Source: Sedimenticola hydrogenitrophicus (GTDB lineage Bacteria > Pseudomonadota > Gammaproteobacteria > Chromatiales > Chromatiaceae). From it: a stretch of 64,000 nt of DNA. The stretch is taken from NCBI RefSeq assembly GCF_025175675.1, contig NZ_JANIOA010000016.1, positions 1 through 64,000 of the forward strand, written 5' to 3'. Below are positions 24,470 to 33,179 of the stretch, in pieces (position 1 is the first letter of the stretch; every line of letters begins with the position of its first letter). The notes under the pieces are model-generated. The model was not told the origin of the DNA. It ran no database searches and saw only the letters and a program-made list of their open reading frames with translations. A program made the position numbers and the translations under genes.

Positions 24470-26656
24470 TCAGCGACGGGCATATTTTCTCATCAAACCC
24501 GGAATATCCAGGATTAGGGCGATGTTGCCATCACCGGTAATCGTCGCCCCCGCCATCCCGTCCAGCCCCTGCAACAGGGCGCCCAGCGGCTTGATCACCA
24601 CCTCCTCCTGTCCGATCAACTGGTCCACCACCAGGCCGACCTGGGTATTCGCCACGTTGACCACCACCACGTGTCCGACCGCTTCTCGGTTTTCCCGGGC
24701 GCTGTTCGGCACCAGCCACTTGTGCAGATAGAACAGCGGTAGCGCACGTTCACGCACCATGATGGTCAACTGGCCATCCACCACGTTGGTGCGCCGCAGA
24801 TCGAGATTGAAAATCTCCACCACACTGGCCAGGGGCAGGGCAAACGGCTGCTTCCCCAACACCACCATCAGGGTCGGCAGAATGGCCAGGGTCAGCGGCA
24901 GCTTGATCGTGATCAGACTGCCTTTGCCATATTCCGAATCGATCTCCACCTGGCCGTTCATCTGGGCGATCCGGGTCTTGACCACATCCATGCCGACCCC
25001 TCGCCCGGAGACATCGGAAATCTCGGTCTTGGTCGAGAAGCCGGCCGCGAAGATCAGGTTATAACAGTCCCGGTCATCCAGACGTGCCGCCGCCTCTTCA
25101 TCCATCATCCCCTTCTCGACGGCCTTGCGGCGCAGTATGTTGGGATCCATGCCCTTGCCGTCATCGGCAATCGTCAGCAGGATATGATCCCCGGCCTGGG
25201 CGGCGGAGAGTACCACCTTGCCGCGGCGGGGTTTGCCGGCGGCCTCGCGCTCCGCCGGACTCTCGATGCCGTGATCGACCGCATTGCGCACCAGATGCAC
25301 CATCGGATCGGAGAGTGCCTCGACCAAGTTCTTGTCCAGATCGGTCTCCTCGCCATGCAGTTCAAGATCGATCTCCTTCTTCAGGCTGCGCGCCAGATCC
25401 CGTACCACTCGGGGGAAACGGCCAAAGACCTTTTTCACCGGCTGCATCCGGGTCTTCATTACCGAGTTCTGCAGATCCGAAGTTACCACATCGAGATTGG
25501 CGACCGCGGTGGCGACCTCTTCGTCACCCAGTTTGGCCTTGAGGGTTTCCAGCCGGTTGCGTACCAACACCAGCTCACCGACCATGTTCATGATCTCGTC
25601 GAGTCGGGCGGTATCCACGCGGATGGTGGTCTCGGCCGTGGTCGAAGGGGCTTTGCGTGCTTGCGCCTGGGCGCCTTCCGCCTTGGCCGGGGTGTCGTCC
25701 GGTGCCGGTCGTTTGATGGTCGGCTTGGGTTGCTCGATGGCGGCTGGCGCCGCTTTCCGGGGCACTGGCGCGGGCGCAGGCGCGGCACCATTGATCACCC
25801 CGAACTTGCCCTTGCCGTGCAGCTCATCCAGCAGCGCGTCGAACTCCTCTTCGCTGATCTCGTCCGATGCCGCCGGGCTTGCGGGCGCGGTCGACTTGGC
25901 CCCGGTCGCCGGCGCAGCCGCCGCGGGCACGCCGCCAAACTGCCCCTTGCCATGCAGTTGATCCAGCAGGTCCTCAAACTCATCCTCGGTGATATCATCA
26001 CCGCCGGCCATGGCGGGTTGCGCGACGGCCGCCGACTTTGCGGCCTTGGCCGGTGCCGGCACCCCCCCGTGTTTCCCGGTCCCATGGAGTTGGTCCAGCA
26101 GTTTTTCAAACTCCTCTTCGGTGATGTCGTCACCCCCACCGAGGGCGGGATCCGGCTGTTCGGCGGTTGCCGACGCCTCCTGATACGCAGCGGCTGCGGG
26201 TTCCGGTTCCGGTTCGGGATCCGGCGCGACAGCCGCCGGTACTGCCGGTTCGGCGACCACCTCACTTTCAGGAACGGCCAGCCGGTGGAGCGTCTCCAGC
26301 AGGCCGGGATCGGCCGCCTCCGGCTCCTCGCCGGCCTGCACCCGGGCAAACATCTCGTTCACCACATCCAGTACCTGCAGTACCGCGTCCATCAATACCG
26401 CATCGGCGCGCCGCTGCCCCTGACGCAGGACATTGAAGACGTCCTCCGCCCGGTGGCAGACCGTCACCAGGGGATCGATACTGAGAAAGCCCGCACCGCC
26501 CTTGATGGTATGGAAGCCGCGAAATACTGCATTTAGCAGATCATAATCGTCAGGACGCTGTTCCAGATCCACCAGCTGTTCGCTTAGCTGTTCAAGGATC
26601 TCCCCGGCCTCAACCAGGAAGTCCTGCAGGATCTCGTCATCCATATCAATGGCCAT
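24470..26656 (-). CDS. cheA: chemotaxis histidine kinase CheA with a triple repeat in the linker
   Basis: The 728-residue kinase has an N-terminal Hpt domain (H49 in FHTIKGGAGF), a long linker (about 130-345), the dimerisation, HATPase (VRNAVDHGIE, ADDGKGMD, GRGVGMDVV) and CheW-like regulatory domains. The linker holds three near-identical motifs of the form D-I-T/S-E-x-E-F-x-x-L-L-D-x-L-H-G-x-G at 176-199, 220-243 and 265-287. It phosphorylates CheY and CheB. It lies 12 bp after cheZ. Confidence 0.95.
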   Translation of the reverse strand: MAIDMDDEILQDFLVEAGEILEQLSEQLVDLEQRPDDYDLLNAVFRGFHTIKGGAGFLSIDPLVTVCHRAEDVFNVLRQGQRRADAVLMDAVLQVLDVVNEMFARVQAGEEPEAADPGLLETLHRLAVPESEVVAEPAVPAAVAPDPEPEPEPAAAAYQEASATAEQPDPALGGGDDITEEEFEKLLDQLHGTGKHGGVPAPAKAAKSAAVAQPAMAGGDDITEDEFEDLLDQLHGKGQFGGVPAAAAPATGAKSTAPASPAASDEISEEEFDALLDELHGKGKFGVINGAAPAPAPVPRKAAPAAIEQPKPTIKRPAPDDTPAKAEGAQAQARKAPSTTAETTIRVDTARLDEIMNMVGELVLVRNRLETLKAKLGDEEVATAVANLDVVTSDLQNSVMKTRMQPVKKVFGRFPRVVRDLARSLKKEIDLELHGEETDLDKNLVEALSDPMVHLVRNAVDHGIESPAEREAAGKPRRGKVVLSAAQAGDHILLTIADDGKGMDPNILRRKAVEKGMMDEEAAARLDDRDCYNLIFAAGFSTKTEISDVSGRGVGMDVVKTRIAQMNGQVEIDSEYGKGSLITIKLPLTLAILPTLMVVLGKQPFALPLASVVEIFNLDLRRTNVVDGQLTIMVRERALPLFYLHKWLVPNSARENREAVGHVVVVNVANTQVGLVVDQLIGQEEVVIKPLGALLQGLDGMAGATITGDGNIALILDIPGLMRKYARR

Positions 26657-26668
26657 GCTTAGACACCT

Positions 26669-27382
26669 CTAAAAGCCTAGACTGGAGAGCAGATCATCCA
26701 CATCATCCTGCCCGTTGACCGTATCACCCTGATCGATCCCGGGGATGACGGGTCCCTCCAGTTTCTTTGCATCTTTTTGTTTTTCTGGCAATTTTGAGCC
26801 GGATATCCGAACCAGCTGCACCAATTTATCTTCCACATCGTGTACCAGGGTGATCACCTGCCGGATAATCTGTCCGGTCAGATCCTGGAAGTCCTGCGCC
26901 ATCAGTACGTCGGTCAGATGGCCGTGCAGCTGTTTGGAACGCGTTGCGGTCAATTCCAGAAAGCCGCCCAGTTCCCGGCTCAGTTCCCTGAAATCATCCA
27001 CGGAAAGCTCCCGGTTACAGAAGCGCTCCCACTGGACGGATATGGCCCGTGCCTGGCAGCCCAGATCATCCGCCAGGGGCAATCCGGCCTCTACCGCACT
27101 CAGCGTGGTATTGGCCGACTTCTCGGTCATGCTGATCACGTAGCTGAGCCGCTCGCTGGCATCCGGTATTTCGACCCGGGCCAGCTCGGTGATACGCGGA
27201 TCGAGCAGGAACTCGTTGATCGCTTCATGCAGCTCCCGGGTCAGCCGGCCAACCTCCATGAACAGCTTGCTCTCCACGCCCTCCGACAGCATGGAGGCAA
27301 TGCGCGTCACTTCCGCTTCATTGCCCGATTCCAGTTGCTGTACCAGCTCCCTGGCCAACGCCAGACGCTCGCCACTATCCAT
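26669..27382 (-). CDS. cheZ: CheY-phosphate phosphatase CheZ
   Basis: The 237-residue helical protein has the CheZ core, including LMAQDFQDLTGQIIRQV with the catalytic glutamine, and a C-terminal acidic tail DDVDDLLSSLGF that binds CheY. It removes phosphate from CheY to end signalling. It sits between cheY and cheA with 33 and 12 bp gaps in the same direction. Confidence 0.95.
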   Translation of the reverse strand: MDSGERLALARELVQQLESGNEAEVTRIASMLSEGVESKLFMEVGRLTRELHEAINEFLLDPRITELARVEIPDASERLSYVISMTEKSANTTLSAVEAGLPLADDLGCQARAISVQWERFCNRELSVDDFRELSRELGGFLELTATRSKQLHGHLTDVLMAQDFQDLTGQIIRQVITLVHDVEDKLVQLVRISGSKLPEKQKDAKKLEGPVIPGIDQGDTVNGQDDVDDLLSSLGF

Positions 27383-27415
27383 ACAGTTCTCCCGACGGAC
27401 TCGTCATGCGACCGG

Positions 27416-27802
27416 TCAGCTGCCTACACGCTCAAAAATCTTGCTGATCTTCTCCTCCAGCGTCACGGCGGTAAACGGCTTGACCACATAGCCGTTGACG
27501 CCCGCCTGGGCCGCCTCGATGATCTGCTCGCGCTTGGATTCGGCGGTGACCATCAGCACCGGTAACTTCACCAGATTGGGGTCCGCCCGTACCGCCCTCA
27601 GCAGGTCGATGCCGGTCATCCCGGGCATATTCCAGTCCGTCACCAGGAAATCAAAGTTACCTGACTGCAACATGGGTAGTGCGGTATTACCATCATCCGC
27701 TTCCTGGGTATTGGTGAACCCCAGATCCCGTAGCAGATTCTTAATAATCCGTCGCATTGTGGAGAAATCATCCACAATGAGAATCTTCATGTTTTTATTC
27801 AA
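27416..27802 (-). CDS. cheY: chemotaxis response regulator CheY
   Basis: The single receiver domain of 128 residues contains [20 protein letters not shown], phospho-acceptor D56 in VTDWNMP, T in MVTAES and K in VVKPF. Phosphorylated CheY binds FliM to change rotation. TTG 27802 (protein start MNKNMKIL) is preferred because GGAGGT lies just upstream and Vibrio CheY homologues share NKNMKIL; ATG 27790 is an alternative. Confidence 0.95.
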   Translation of the reverse strand: MNKNMKILIVDDFSTMRRIIKNLLRDLGFTNTQEADDGNTALPMLQSGNFDFLVTDWNMPGMTGIDLLRAVRADPNLVKLPVLMVTAESKREQIIEAAQAGVNGYVVKPFTAVTLEEKISKIFERVGS

Positions 27803-27846
27803 GGCAACCTCCAAACTCGATGCCGTTACGTATTTTCATAGACCGA

Positions 27847-28587
27847 TCAGAGTTCATCTGCATCGGATAACCAATCTGCCAGGCGGGCGCGTAACCGCAG
27901 GGTTGCCTGGCTGTGGATCTGACACACCCGGGATTCACTGACGCCCAGCACCTGACCGATCTCCCGCAGGTTCATCTCCTCGTCATAATAGAGGGCGATT
28001 ACCAGCCGCTCCCGTTCCGGTAATCCGGCAATCGCCTCGGCCAGGGACTTTTTGAAGGCATCTTTCTGCATGCCGTCAAACAGCCCCGCCGCATTACCTT
28101 CGCTACCGTCGCAGGGCAGTTCGCCAACCGACTGGAGCTCCTCGATACTGAAAATGCGGCAACCGGCCGCATCCTGCAGGATACGGTGATACTGCACCAG
28201 ATTCATATCCAGCACTTCCGCCACTTCCACATCCCGGGCATCGCGGCCATGCTCGTTCTCGATGGACCGCATGGCATCGGCGACCATCCGCGCCTTGCGA
28301 TGTACCGACCGGGGCGTCCAGTCACTGCGGCGGATCTCGTCGAGCATGGCGCCCCGGATACGAATCCCCGCGTAGGTCTCGAAGCTGGCGCCCTGACTGG
28401 GATCGTAATTTCTGCTTGCCTCGAGCAGACCAATCATCCCCGCCTGTATCAGATCATCCGCCTGTACGTTGGGCGGCAGACGATTCATCAGGTGATAGGC
28501 AATGCGCTTGACCAGGGGAGCATGCCGATTCACCAGGGTGTCGGCATCCATCTCCTGAATCGCGGTATAACTCGCTAGTCCGCTCAC
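27847..28587 (-). CDS. fliA: flagellar sigma factor 28 FliA
   Basis: The 246-residue sigma-70-family factor has region 2 (HLMNRLPPNVQADDLIQAG, then ASFETYAGIRIRGAMLDE) and region 4 with LREIGQVLGVSESRVCQIH. It directs late flagellar and chemotaxis genes. It overlaps the flhG stop by four bases. A sequence resembling a FliA promoter lies within flhG about 90 bp upstream, which could allow autoregulation. Confidence 0.95.
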   Translation of the reverse strand: MSGLASYTAIQEMDADTLVNRHAPLVKRIAYHLMNRLPPNVQADDLIQAGMIGLLEASRNYDPSQGASFETYAGIRIRGAMLDEIRRSDWTPRSVHRKARMVADAMRSIENEHGRDARDVEVAEVLDMNLVQYHRILQDAAGCRIFSIEELQSVGELPCDGSEGNAAGLFDGMQKDAFKKSLAEAIAGLPERERLVIALYYDEEMNLREIGQVLGVSESRVCQIHSQATLRLRARLADWLSDADEL

Positions 28588-29465
28588 CGGCCCATCTCCC
28601 CGCTCTGACTTGTGTATTGAATCAGCCGTTCCACGAAGAACTGGAGATGCCCGCTGGCGCCATCCGGTACAGGCCAGTTATCGGCCTTCTGTGCCAGATT
28701 CTTGAATATTTTTGCAATGTGGCTACGCGGGTTGGCCTGAACCACAGGTTTCTGTGATTTCACCGCCTTTCTGAGATTTTCGTCATAAGGAATGCTGCCC
28801 ATGTAGCTAAGCATAACATCCAGGTACTGATCAGTAACACGGCACATCTTGTTGTACAGGTTGCGTCCCTCTTCCGCCGTGCGGGTCATGTTCGCCAGGA
28901 TACGAAAGCGGTCCAGGCCATACTCCCGGTTGAGTAATTTGATCATGGCGTAGGCGTCGGTGATGGATGCCGGTTCATCGCAAACCACCACGATCAACTC
29001 CTGGGCGGCGCGACTGAAGCTGACCACCGTATCCGAGATGCCCGCCGCGGTGTCGATGATCAGGACATCCAGATCCCCGCCCACATCACTGAAGGCACGG
29101 ATCAGCCCGGCATGCTCCGCCGCACTCAATTCGGCCATCTGCTGTACCCCCGACGCACCCGGCACCACACGGATACCGCCCGGCCCCTGCACCACCACCT
29201 CTTCCAGGGTACGCTCACCACTCAGCACATGGGACAGGTCGTACTTGGGATGGAGTCCCAGCACCACATCGATATTGGCAAGCCCGAGATCGGCATCCAG
29301 CAGCATCACCCGCCGCCCCATCTCCGCCAGCGCGACGGCCAGATTCACCGAGATATTGGTCTTACCAACTCCGCCTTTTCCGCCGGTAACTGCGATGACC
29401 CGTACGGGTGTAGGTTGAACCATGCGTCTTAATCCTGCTGCTTGATCTGTTATTGCATCAGCCAT
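28584..29465 (-). CDS. flhG: flagellar number regulator FlhG (FleN), MinD-like ATPase
   Basis: The 293-residue ATPase has TGGKGGVGKTNISV near residue 27-40 and LLDADLGLANIDVVLG, the MinD-family switch region typical of FlhG/FleN. It limits polar flagella to one and acts with FlhF. ATG 29465 (MADAITDQ) is chosen; it overlaps the flhF stop by eight bases. An earlier start would add a 50-residue arginine/tryptophan-rich segment without family resemblance. Confidence 0.92.
   Translation of the reverse strand: MADAITDQAAGLRRMVQPTPVRVIAVTGGKGGVGKTNISVNLAVALAEMGRRVMLLDADLGLANIDVVLGLHPKYDLSHVLSGERTLEEVVVQGPGGIRVVPGASGVQQMAELSAAEHAGLIRAFSDVGGDLDVLIIDTAAGISDTVVSFSRAAQELIVVVCDEPASITDAYAMIKLLNREYGLDRFRILANMTRTAEEGRNLYNKMCRVTDQYLDVMLSYMGSIPYDENLRKAVKSQKPVVQANPRSHIAKIFKNLAQKADNWPVPDGASGHLQFFVERLIQYTSQSGEMGR
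28678..28705 (-). promoter_or_regulatory. possible sigma-28 (FliA) promoter inside flhG
   Basis: On the minus strand an exact GCCGATAA -10 element (28685-28678) is preceded by TCAAGAAT at a spacing one base longer than the usual FliA promoter. It lies about 90 bp before fliA and within coding sequence, so chance or coding constraint is a real alternative. Confidence 0.35.
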
Positions 29466-30705
29466 GAGCATTTGCTCTCGCCCCCCCCAGCGCCAGTGCC
29501 AGGTATTCATCGGAATACTCCCCACCCCCTGTGCTGCAGGCCACGGCCTTGCTGACCAGGGTATGCGAACGAGCCAGATGGAGATCCTCCGGGACCTTCT
29601 GACCGTCGGCGACAAAGGCCAGGGGCAGCGCCTGGTGGATCAGCGCCGACAGCGCGCCGCCGAGCGAACCGGCCTCGTCCACCTTGGTGAGTATGCAGGC
29701 CTCGGGTTTTGCCGCCCCGAAGGCGCTGATCGCCTGTTCCAGGGAGGAGTAATCGGTCGCGGCGGAGAGGGTCAGAAAGCTGCGCACGCCCTGTCCGGCC
29801 ACATCCAGCAGCGCCAGCTGTTCACTGAGCCGCACATCCCGCTGACTCATGCCGGCCGTGTCGATCAGGATCAGCCGCTTTCCCGTCAGTCCGTTCAGGG
29901 CAACCGCCAGCTCTTCGCGGGTACCCGCCGAGCGTACCGGCACATCCAGGATCCTGGCATAGGTATTCAACTGCTCCTGGGCGCCGATGCGATAGTTGTC
30001 GGTGGAGATCAGCGCTACCTGATGGGTGCCGTGGCGCAGGGCGAAACGGGCGGCCAGCTTGGCCACCGTGGTGGTCTTGCCGACGCCGGTGGGCCCGATC
30101 AGGGCAAACACACCACCCTGCTCCAGCAGATCGTCGCCGACGGTCTCGATACGAGTTGCGAGATAGTAGAGTGCCTTGCGCCAGGCCTGATCGGCACTGG
30201 TGGCATCCGCGACCGCGTCCACCAGCTGGGTGCAGATATCGGGGCTGATGGCGAGCCCCATCAGTTTGCGGAAAAGGTCCCGGGTTTCCGGATTGTGATC
30301 GCCCATTTCACGCCAGCTCAACCCCGAGAGTTCGGTCTCCATCATGCGGCGTAGCGCCTTCATCTCCTGGCGCATCTCCACCAGCACCGGATCCTGGCTC
30401 CACTCCACCTTGGGGACCACCTGCTCCTTCAGCTGCGACACCGATGCCACCCCGGAGGCCATCTCGCCCGCTGCCGGGTTGTCCCTGCGCTGCGGACGGG
30501 ACGGCCTGAGCGTGGTGAGGGCCGGTTTGGCAGGGCTGGGCGGCGGGGGCGCGAAGGCGGCGGCATCGTAGTCGATGGCCGCCACCAGCTCGATGCCGCC
30601 ATCCACCTTCTTGTTCGACAGAATGACCGCGTCGGAGCCCAGCGTCTCGCGAACCTGGCGCAAGGCCTGGCGGATATCCGATGCGAAAAAGCGTTTAATC
30701 TTCAT
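29458..30705 (-). CDS. flhF: signal-recognition-particle-type GTPase FlhF
   Basis: The 415-residue protein has a basic N-terminal segment (MKIKRFFASDIRQALRQVRE), a Pro-rich linker (75-95), and the SRP-GTPase NG domain with GPTGVGKTTTVAKLA, ISTDNYRIGAQEQL, LIDTAGM and LTKVDEAGSLG. FlhF sets the polar site of flagellar assembly. It is separated from flhA by 352 bp that hold an inverted-repeat element. Confidence 0.95.
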   Translation of the reverse strand: MKIKRFFASDIRQALRQVRETLGSDAVILSNKKVDGGIELVAAIDYDAAAFAPPPPSPAKPALTTLRPSRPQRRDNPAAGEMASGVASVSQLKEQVVPKVEWSQDPVLVEMRQEMKALRRMMETELSGLSWREMGDHNPETRDLFRKLMGLAISPDICTQLVDAVADATSADQAWRKALYYLATRIETVGDDLLEQGGVFALIGPTGVGKTTTVAKLAARFALRHGTHQVALISTDNYRIGAQEQLNTYARILDVPVRSAGTREELAVALNGLTGKRLILIDTAGMSQRDVRLSEQLALLDVAGQGVRSFLTLSAATDYSSLEQAISAFGAAKPEACILTKVDEAGSLGGALSALIHQALPLAFVADGQKVPEDLHLARSHTLVSKAVACSTGGGEYSDEYLALALGGARANAHG

Positions 30706-30709
30706 AACG

Positions 30710-30974
30710 AGTACTCTGTCAGGATGATATTGACGTATTCAGTTGTCCTGTCCGCGTTCCTGGCAAGGCGCGGCTCGCAGCTAATGGCCCGGTCCTTTGC
30801 AAGAGCCGCAACACGGCCAGGGGCGCGGACAGGCCAACCCGTAGGGCGTCCCTGTGGTGTCCCGCCGCTGCGTTGCGTCGCTTGACAAGGACCGGGCCAT
30901 TGCCTGCACGACGCGCCTTGCGGCGAAACACCACAGGGGCGCTGAACTAGTCAATATCATCCTGATAGAGTACT
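30710..30974. repeat. family C inverted-repeat element between flhA and flhF
   Basis: A 265-bp element begins AGTACTCTGTCAGG and ends with the reverse complement of AGTACTCTATCAGG, with the arms sharing TCAGGATGATATTGAC. Inner arms ATGGCCCGGTCCTT and AAGGACCGGGCCAT pair again, so a long structured RNA is possible. There is no gene inside. It starts four bases upstream of the flhF start codon and would form part of the flhF leader if transcription begins further right. The remaining gap 30975-31057 holds no gene. Confidence 0.85.
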
Positions 30975-31057
30975 AGCTTCCCTGCAGCCAGCTACCCGAT
31001 CAAACGGCTTCTTCAATCCGCCATTCTTGAATGCTCGATCGTTTAGCGATGGCTGCC

Positions 31058-33160
31058 TTATGTTTCTGCATTGGGCCTGCCCACCGTGGCAACCACCTTG
31101 ATCTTGCGGTTGTCCGGTATTTCGTTATAGGAGAGCACACTCATACCCGGTACGCTGTGCTTGACAAAGCGCGCCATCCACATGCGGATCGGTGCGGCGA
31201 CCAGTAGTATGCTCTCCTGTCCTGCTGTCTCCTGTTGGTTGGCGGTTTCGGCCAGCGCCTTCTGCAGCTGTTCCGCCAGACCGGGTTCGAACCCGACCCC
31301 CCCTTCATGAGCAGGCTGAATGGTCTGTTGCAATATCTGTTCCAATCCAGGATCCAGCACAACAACGGGAATTTCTTCAACAGGACCAACAAGTTGCTGG
31401 ACAATGGAGCGGGACAGGGCAACCCGCGTCTTGGCGGTCAATGCGCCGAGGTCTTGACTCTGAGGCGCATATTCCGCCAATGTTTCGGCAATGGTGCGGA
31501 TATCCCGTATCGCCACCCCCTCGGCAAGCAGGTTCTGCAGGATCTTCAGCAGCTGTCCCAGGGTCAGTACCGCCGGCACCAGATCTTCCACCAGTTTGGG
31601 GGCATTGCGGCTCAACACCTCCATCAGCTGCTGCACCTCCTCGTGCCCGATCAACTCATGGGCGTGGGACTGCAGGATCTCGCTCAGGTGGGTAGCGACG
31701 ACGGTGCTGGCATCCACCACGGTGTAGCCGAGGGTCTGGGCCTGGTCGCGCTGCACGGCGTCGATCCACACCGCCTCCAGGCCAAACGCCGGGTCGGTGG
31801 TCGCCACGCCCTGCAGGGTGCCGAACACCCGCCCCGGATTGATCGCCAGTTCCCGGTCGGGATAGATCTCGGCTTCGCCGATGGTGACGCCATTCAGCGA
31901 GATCCGATAGCCGCCGGGACTGAGGTCGAGGTTATCGCGAATGTGCACCGGCTGAATCAGGAAACCCAGCTCCTGGGAGAGCTTTTTACGCACCCCCTTG
32001 ATCCGGTTCATCAGCTGGCCGCCCTGATTCTTGTCCACCAGCGGGATCAACCGGTAACCCACCTCCAGACCAATGATATCCACCGGCTGCACATCATCCC
32101 AGGTCAGTTCCTTCTGCTCCGGCGCGGGCGCCGGCTCGGGCATGGGCTCGACCAGCGGCGCGGCCTGCTCGCGCTGTTGCCGCTGCAAGATCCACCAGGC
32201 ACCGCCCCCGGCCAGCGCCGCCAGGGTCAGGAAGGCAAAATTGGGCATGCCGGGGATGATGCCCATCATGCCCAGCACCACCGCGGTGATGATCAGCGCC
32301 TTGGGATTGGTAAACAGCTGACTGAGGATCTGCCCGCCCATGTCCTGCTTCGACGAGGTCACCCGGGTGACAATGATGGCGGCCGAAGTGGAGAGCAGCA
32401 GGGACGGGATCTGCGCCACCAGGCCGTCGCCGATGGTCAGCAGGGCATAGAAACGCAGAGCGGTTGACAGATCCAGGCCATGCTGCAGCATGCCGATGGA
32501 GAGCCCGCCCAGGATATTGATGAACAGGATCAGGATGCCGGCCACCGCATCACCGCGGACAAACTTGCTGGCGCCGTCCATCGCCCCGTAGAAATCCGCC
32601 TCCTGGGCCACTTCATCACGCCGCTCCCGGGCCTCGTCCTGATTGATCAGTCCGGCATTCAGATCGGCATCGATCGCCATCTGCTTGCCGGGCATGGCAT
32701 CCAGGGTGAAACGGGCACTGACTTCCGATACCCGCCCCGCGCCCTTGGTCACCACCACGAAATTGATAATCACCAGGATGGCGAACACCACCAGTCCCAC
32801 CGCATAGTTGCCGCCGATGACAAAGGCGCCGAACGCCTCGATCACCTTGCCGGCGGCATCCCCACCCTGATGCCCTTCCAGCAGCACCACCCGGGTGGAG
32901 GCGACATTGAGCGCCAGGCGCAGCAGGGTCGCCACCAGCAGGAGACTGGGAAACACACTGAATTCCAGCGGGCGCAGGGTGTACACCACCACCATCACCA
33001 CAATCAGCGACAACGCGATGTTGAAGGTGAAGAAGATATCCAGCGCCAGCGGCGGCAGCGGGATCACCACCATCACCAGCAGCATCACCAGTACCAGCGG
33101 TGCGCCGAGACCGCGTATCCCGGAGGACTTCACATTGTTGAGGATCGCTGTCGCATCCAT
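31058..33160 (-). CDS. flhA: flagellar export gate protein FlhA
   Basis: The 700-residue protein has about eight N-terminal membrane helices, the conserved FHIPEP-like cytoplasmic link region with ARFTLDAMPGKQMAIDADLN and RRDEVAQEADFYGAMDGASKF, shown in short as DAMPGKQMAIDADLN and EADFYGAMDGASKF, and a large C-terminal cytoplasmic domain that receives substrates. It forms the export channel nonamer with FlhB, FliP, FliQ and FliR. It follows flhB by 19 bp. Confidence 0.95.
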   Translation of the reverse strand: MDATAILNNVKSSGIRGLGAPLVLVMLLVMVVIPLPPLALDIFFTFNIALSLIVVMVVVYTLRPLEFSVFPSLLLVATLLRLALNVASTRVVLLEGHQGGDAAGKVIEAFGAFVIGGNYAVGLVVFAILVIINFVVVTKGAGRVSEVSARFTLDAMPGKQMAIDADLNAGLINQDEARERRDEVAQEADFYGAMDGASKFVRGDAVAGILILFINILGGLSIGMLQHGLDLSTALRFYALLTIGDGLVAQIPSLLLSTSAAIIVTRVTSSKQDMGGQILSQLFTNPKALIITAVVLGMMGIIPGMPNFAFLTLAALAGGGAWWILQRQQREQAAPLVEPMPEPAPAPEQKELTWDDVQPVDIIGLEVGYRLIPLVDKNQGGQLMNRIKGVRKKLSQELGFLIQPVHIRDNLDLSPGGYRISLNGVTIGEAEIYPDRELAINPGRVFGTLQGVATTDPAFGLEAVWIDAVQRDQAQTLGYTVVDASTVVATHLSEILQSHAHELIGHEEVQQLMEVLSRNAPKLVEDLVPAVLTLGQLLKILQNLLAEGVAIRDIRTIAETLAEYAPQSQDLGALTAKTRVALSRSIVQQLVGPVEEIPVVVLDPGLEQILQQTIQPAHEGGVGFEPGLAEQLQKALAETANQQETAGQESILLVAAPIRMWMARFVKHSVPGMSVLSYNEIPDNRKIKVVATVGRPNAET

Positions 33161-33179
33161 TATCTAGACTCCGGATAGA

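Noticed and set aside
25184-26536. 450-codon frame opposite to cheA
   Set aside because: Antisense shadow of the CheA linker and kinase domains.
31235-32467. 410-codon frame opposite to flhA
   Set aside because: No domain, low-complexity His/Gln-rich translation, antisense to flhA.
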